From Chloroflexota bacterium (GTDB taxonomy: Bacteria > Chloroflexota > Limnocylindria > Limnocylindrales > CSP1-4): DNA of 5,639 nucleotides. The stretch is taken from NCBI GenBank assembly GCA_021802185.1, contig JAKAAV010000091.1:2145-7783 (forward strand). The letters are read 5' to 3'. The position numbers and the translations under genes are program-made. The notes beneath the pieces are model-generated. The model was not told the origin of the DNA and searched no databases. It saw only the letters and a list, made by a program, of their open reading frames with translations. Below, piece by piece: positions 4,769 through 5,639 of the stretch; position 1 is the first letter of the stretch; every line of letters begins with the position of its first letter.

Positions 4769-5639
4769 CCGACCATCCACAGCCGTTCCGGCACGACCTC
4801 CGGCTGCCCACCATCCGCTTCGCGGCCTGGCGCTGGTCGCCGCCGGCCGGCGCGCCGTCACTCGGACGCCAGCTCGTGATCCTCCACGGCGTCACCGCGG
4901 GCGCGCTGGGGTTCGCCGAGGTTGCCCGCGACCTGGCGGAGGACGGGTGGACGGTCGACGCGCTCGACCTGCCGGGGCACGGCGCGACGCGCTGGCTGGG
5001 CGCGGACGCCGAGCCGCTGGCCAACCAGGAATCCGTGGGCCCGGGCGCGTACGAGCTCGGGCGTGTCGGCGCGCTCGTCGCGGCGGCGATCCGCGCGCTG
5101 CCGCCGGCGGTGCCCGCGACCGTTCGACCGGCCGAGGCGCCCCCGGGCACGTCGGCCGGCGCTCCGGTGGTCCTCGGGCACTCCTGGGGCGCCGGCGTCG
5201 CCGTGATGGCGATCGACGCCGACGCGCCCGTGGATCGCCTGGTGCTGCTCGACCCGCCGTTCGTCACGCCGGAGCAGGGCGAGGAGATGGCCGAGGGCTT
5301 TCGGGCGCAGCTTGCGGACGGGCTCCGATGGGAGCGCGCGGAGGTGGCCCAGGCGCGGGCCGTGGTGGCCGCGGCGGATCCCGGTCTGCCGGACGACGAG
5401 CTCGAGGCTCGGGTGCGGGAGCTGACGGCGAGATTTCCGGGCGCCGCGGACGCGATCGCTCGCGGCGTCCCGATGGACCCGATCGGCATGATGGTTTCGT
5501 GGCGTTCCCGACACCCGGACCTGCCGGTCGACGTCATCGCCGGCGACCCCGACGCAGGCGGGCTCGTCCCGACGCACATCCAGGCGCTGCTCCGGATGGC
5601 GCTCGGGCCGGACCGGGTCCACGTGCTGGAAGGGCTCGG
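4765..5639 (+). CDS. Alpha/beta hydrolase fold protein (3' end beyond window)
   Basis: The 291 complete codons visible run off the right edge without a stop. The product has the alpha/beta hydrolase layout. The oxyanion-hole strand and loop VILHGVT lie at 38-44, DLPGHG at 68-73, and the nucleophile elbow GHSWG at 138-142 with Ser140 as the likely nucleophile. LVLLDPPF (159-166) is the following strand, a helical cap spans roughly 168-250, and VIAGDPDAGGLVP (257-269) offers Asp261 or Asp263 as the acid. The catalytic histidine would be expected shortly after VLEGL at the window end, so it is not seen. A Pro/Ala-rich insertion lies at about 113-134. The ATG at 4765 is supported by the leaderless-type -10 and by the start of a typical N-terminal sequence. 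It overlaps the stop of the preceding remnant. It is probably a cytoplasmic esterase or similar hydrolase; the substrate cannot be inferred. Confidence 0.88.
   Translation, partial: MTDHPQPFRHDLRLPTIRFAAWRWSPPAGAPSLGRQLVILHGVTAGALGFAEVARDLAEDGWTVDALDLPGHGATRWLGADAEPLANQESVGPGAYELGRVGALVAAAIRALPPAVPATVRPAEAPPGTSAGAPVVLGHSWGAGVAVMAIDADAPVDRLVLLDPPFVTPEQGEEMAEGFRAQLADGLRWERAEVAQARAVVAAADPGLPDDELEARVRELTARFPGAADAIARGVPMDPIGMMVSWRSRHPDLPVDVIAGDPDAGGLVPTHIQALLRMALGPDRVHVLEGL

Noticed and set aside
1204..4794. A 1196-codon open frame on the minus strand spanning the transporter and oxidoreductase genes
   Set aside because: It is antisense to two well-recognised proteins and has an Arg/Ala/His/Glu-rich composition without family motifs. 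In very GC-rich DNA the frame opposite real genes rarely meets stop codons.

Overview
This is a very GC-rich window (above 70% G+C by eye) with short spacers. Three genes carry a TANNNT-type -10 element, and in two of them it lies only 6-7 bases before the ATG, the layout of leaderless transcripts. This suggests a high-GC actinobacterial lineage (for example Thermoleophilia-like) or a high-GC Chloroflexota lineage. No rRNA, tRNA or marker protein settles the phylum, so this placement is an inference.

Layout, left to right. Bases 1-535 hold no convincing gene. They are rich in small sequence structure: a locally AT-richer block with four DnaA-box-like 9-mers (37-109), a perfect 8-bp-arm palindrome with a -35-like TTGACG at its centre (109-126), short repeats (221-292), and a degenerate 19-20-bp tandem repeat (436-532). 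On the minus strand, 536-1315 is a complete fabI (enoyl-ACP reductase). It is divergent from a plus-strand MFS exporter (1423-2814), with 107 bp between the two starts. An FAD-dependent DAO-family oxidoreductase (2956-4455) follows behind its own -10 element and a leader that can fold into a compact three-way junction ending at the Shine-Dalgarno sequence. A strong hairpin closes that gene.

At 4655-4768 a 37-codon frame begins exactly like an MBL-fold RNase/CPSF-type metallo-hydrolase and then ends. It looks like the beheaded start of a lost gene. Its last bases carry the probable promoter and the overlapping ATG of an alpha/beta hydrolase (4765 to the window end), which is cut off by the edge just before the expected catalytic histidine.

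The genes do not form an obvious pathway. fabI is a stand-alone lipid-synthesis gene, and the three plus-strand genes each appear to have their own promoter, so co-function is not supported. The most notable items are the DnaA-box-like cluster in the long non-coding left end, the MBL-fold remnant, and the structured leader of the oxidoreductase.
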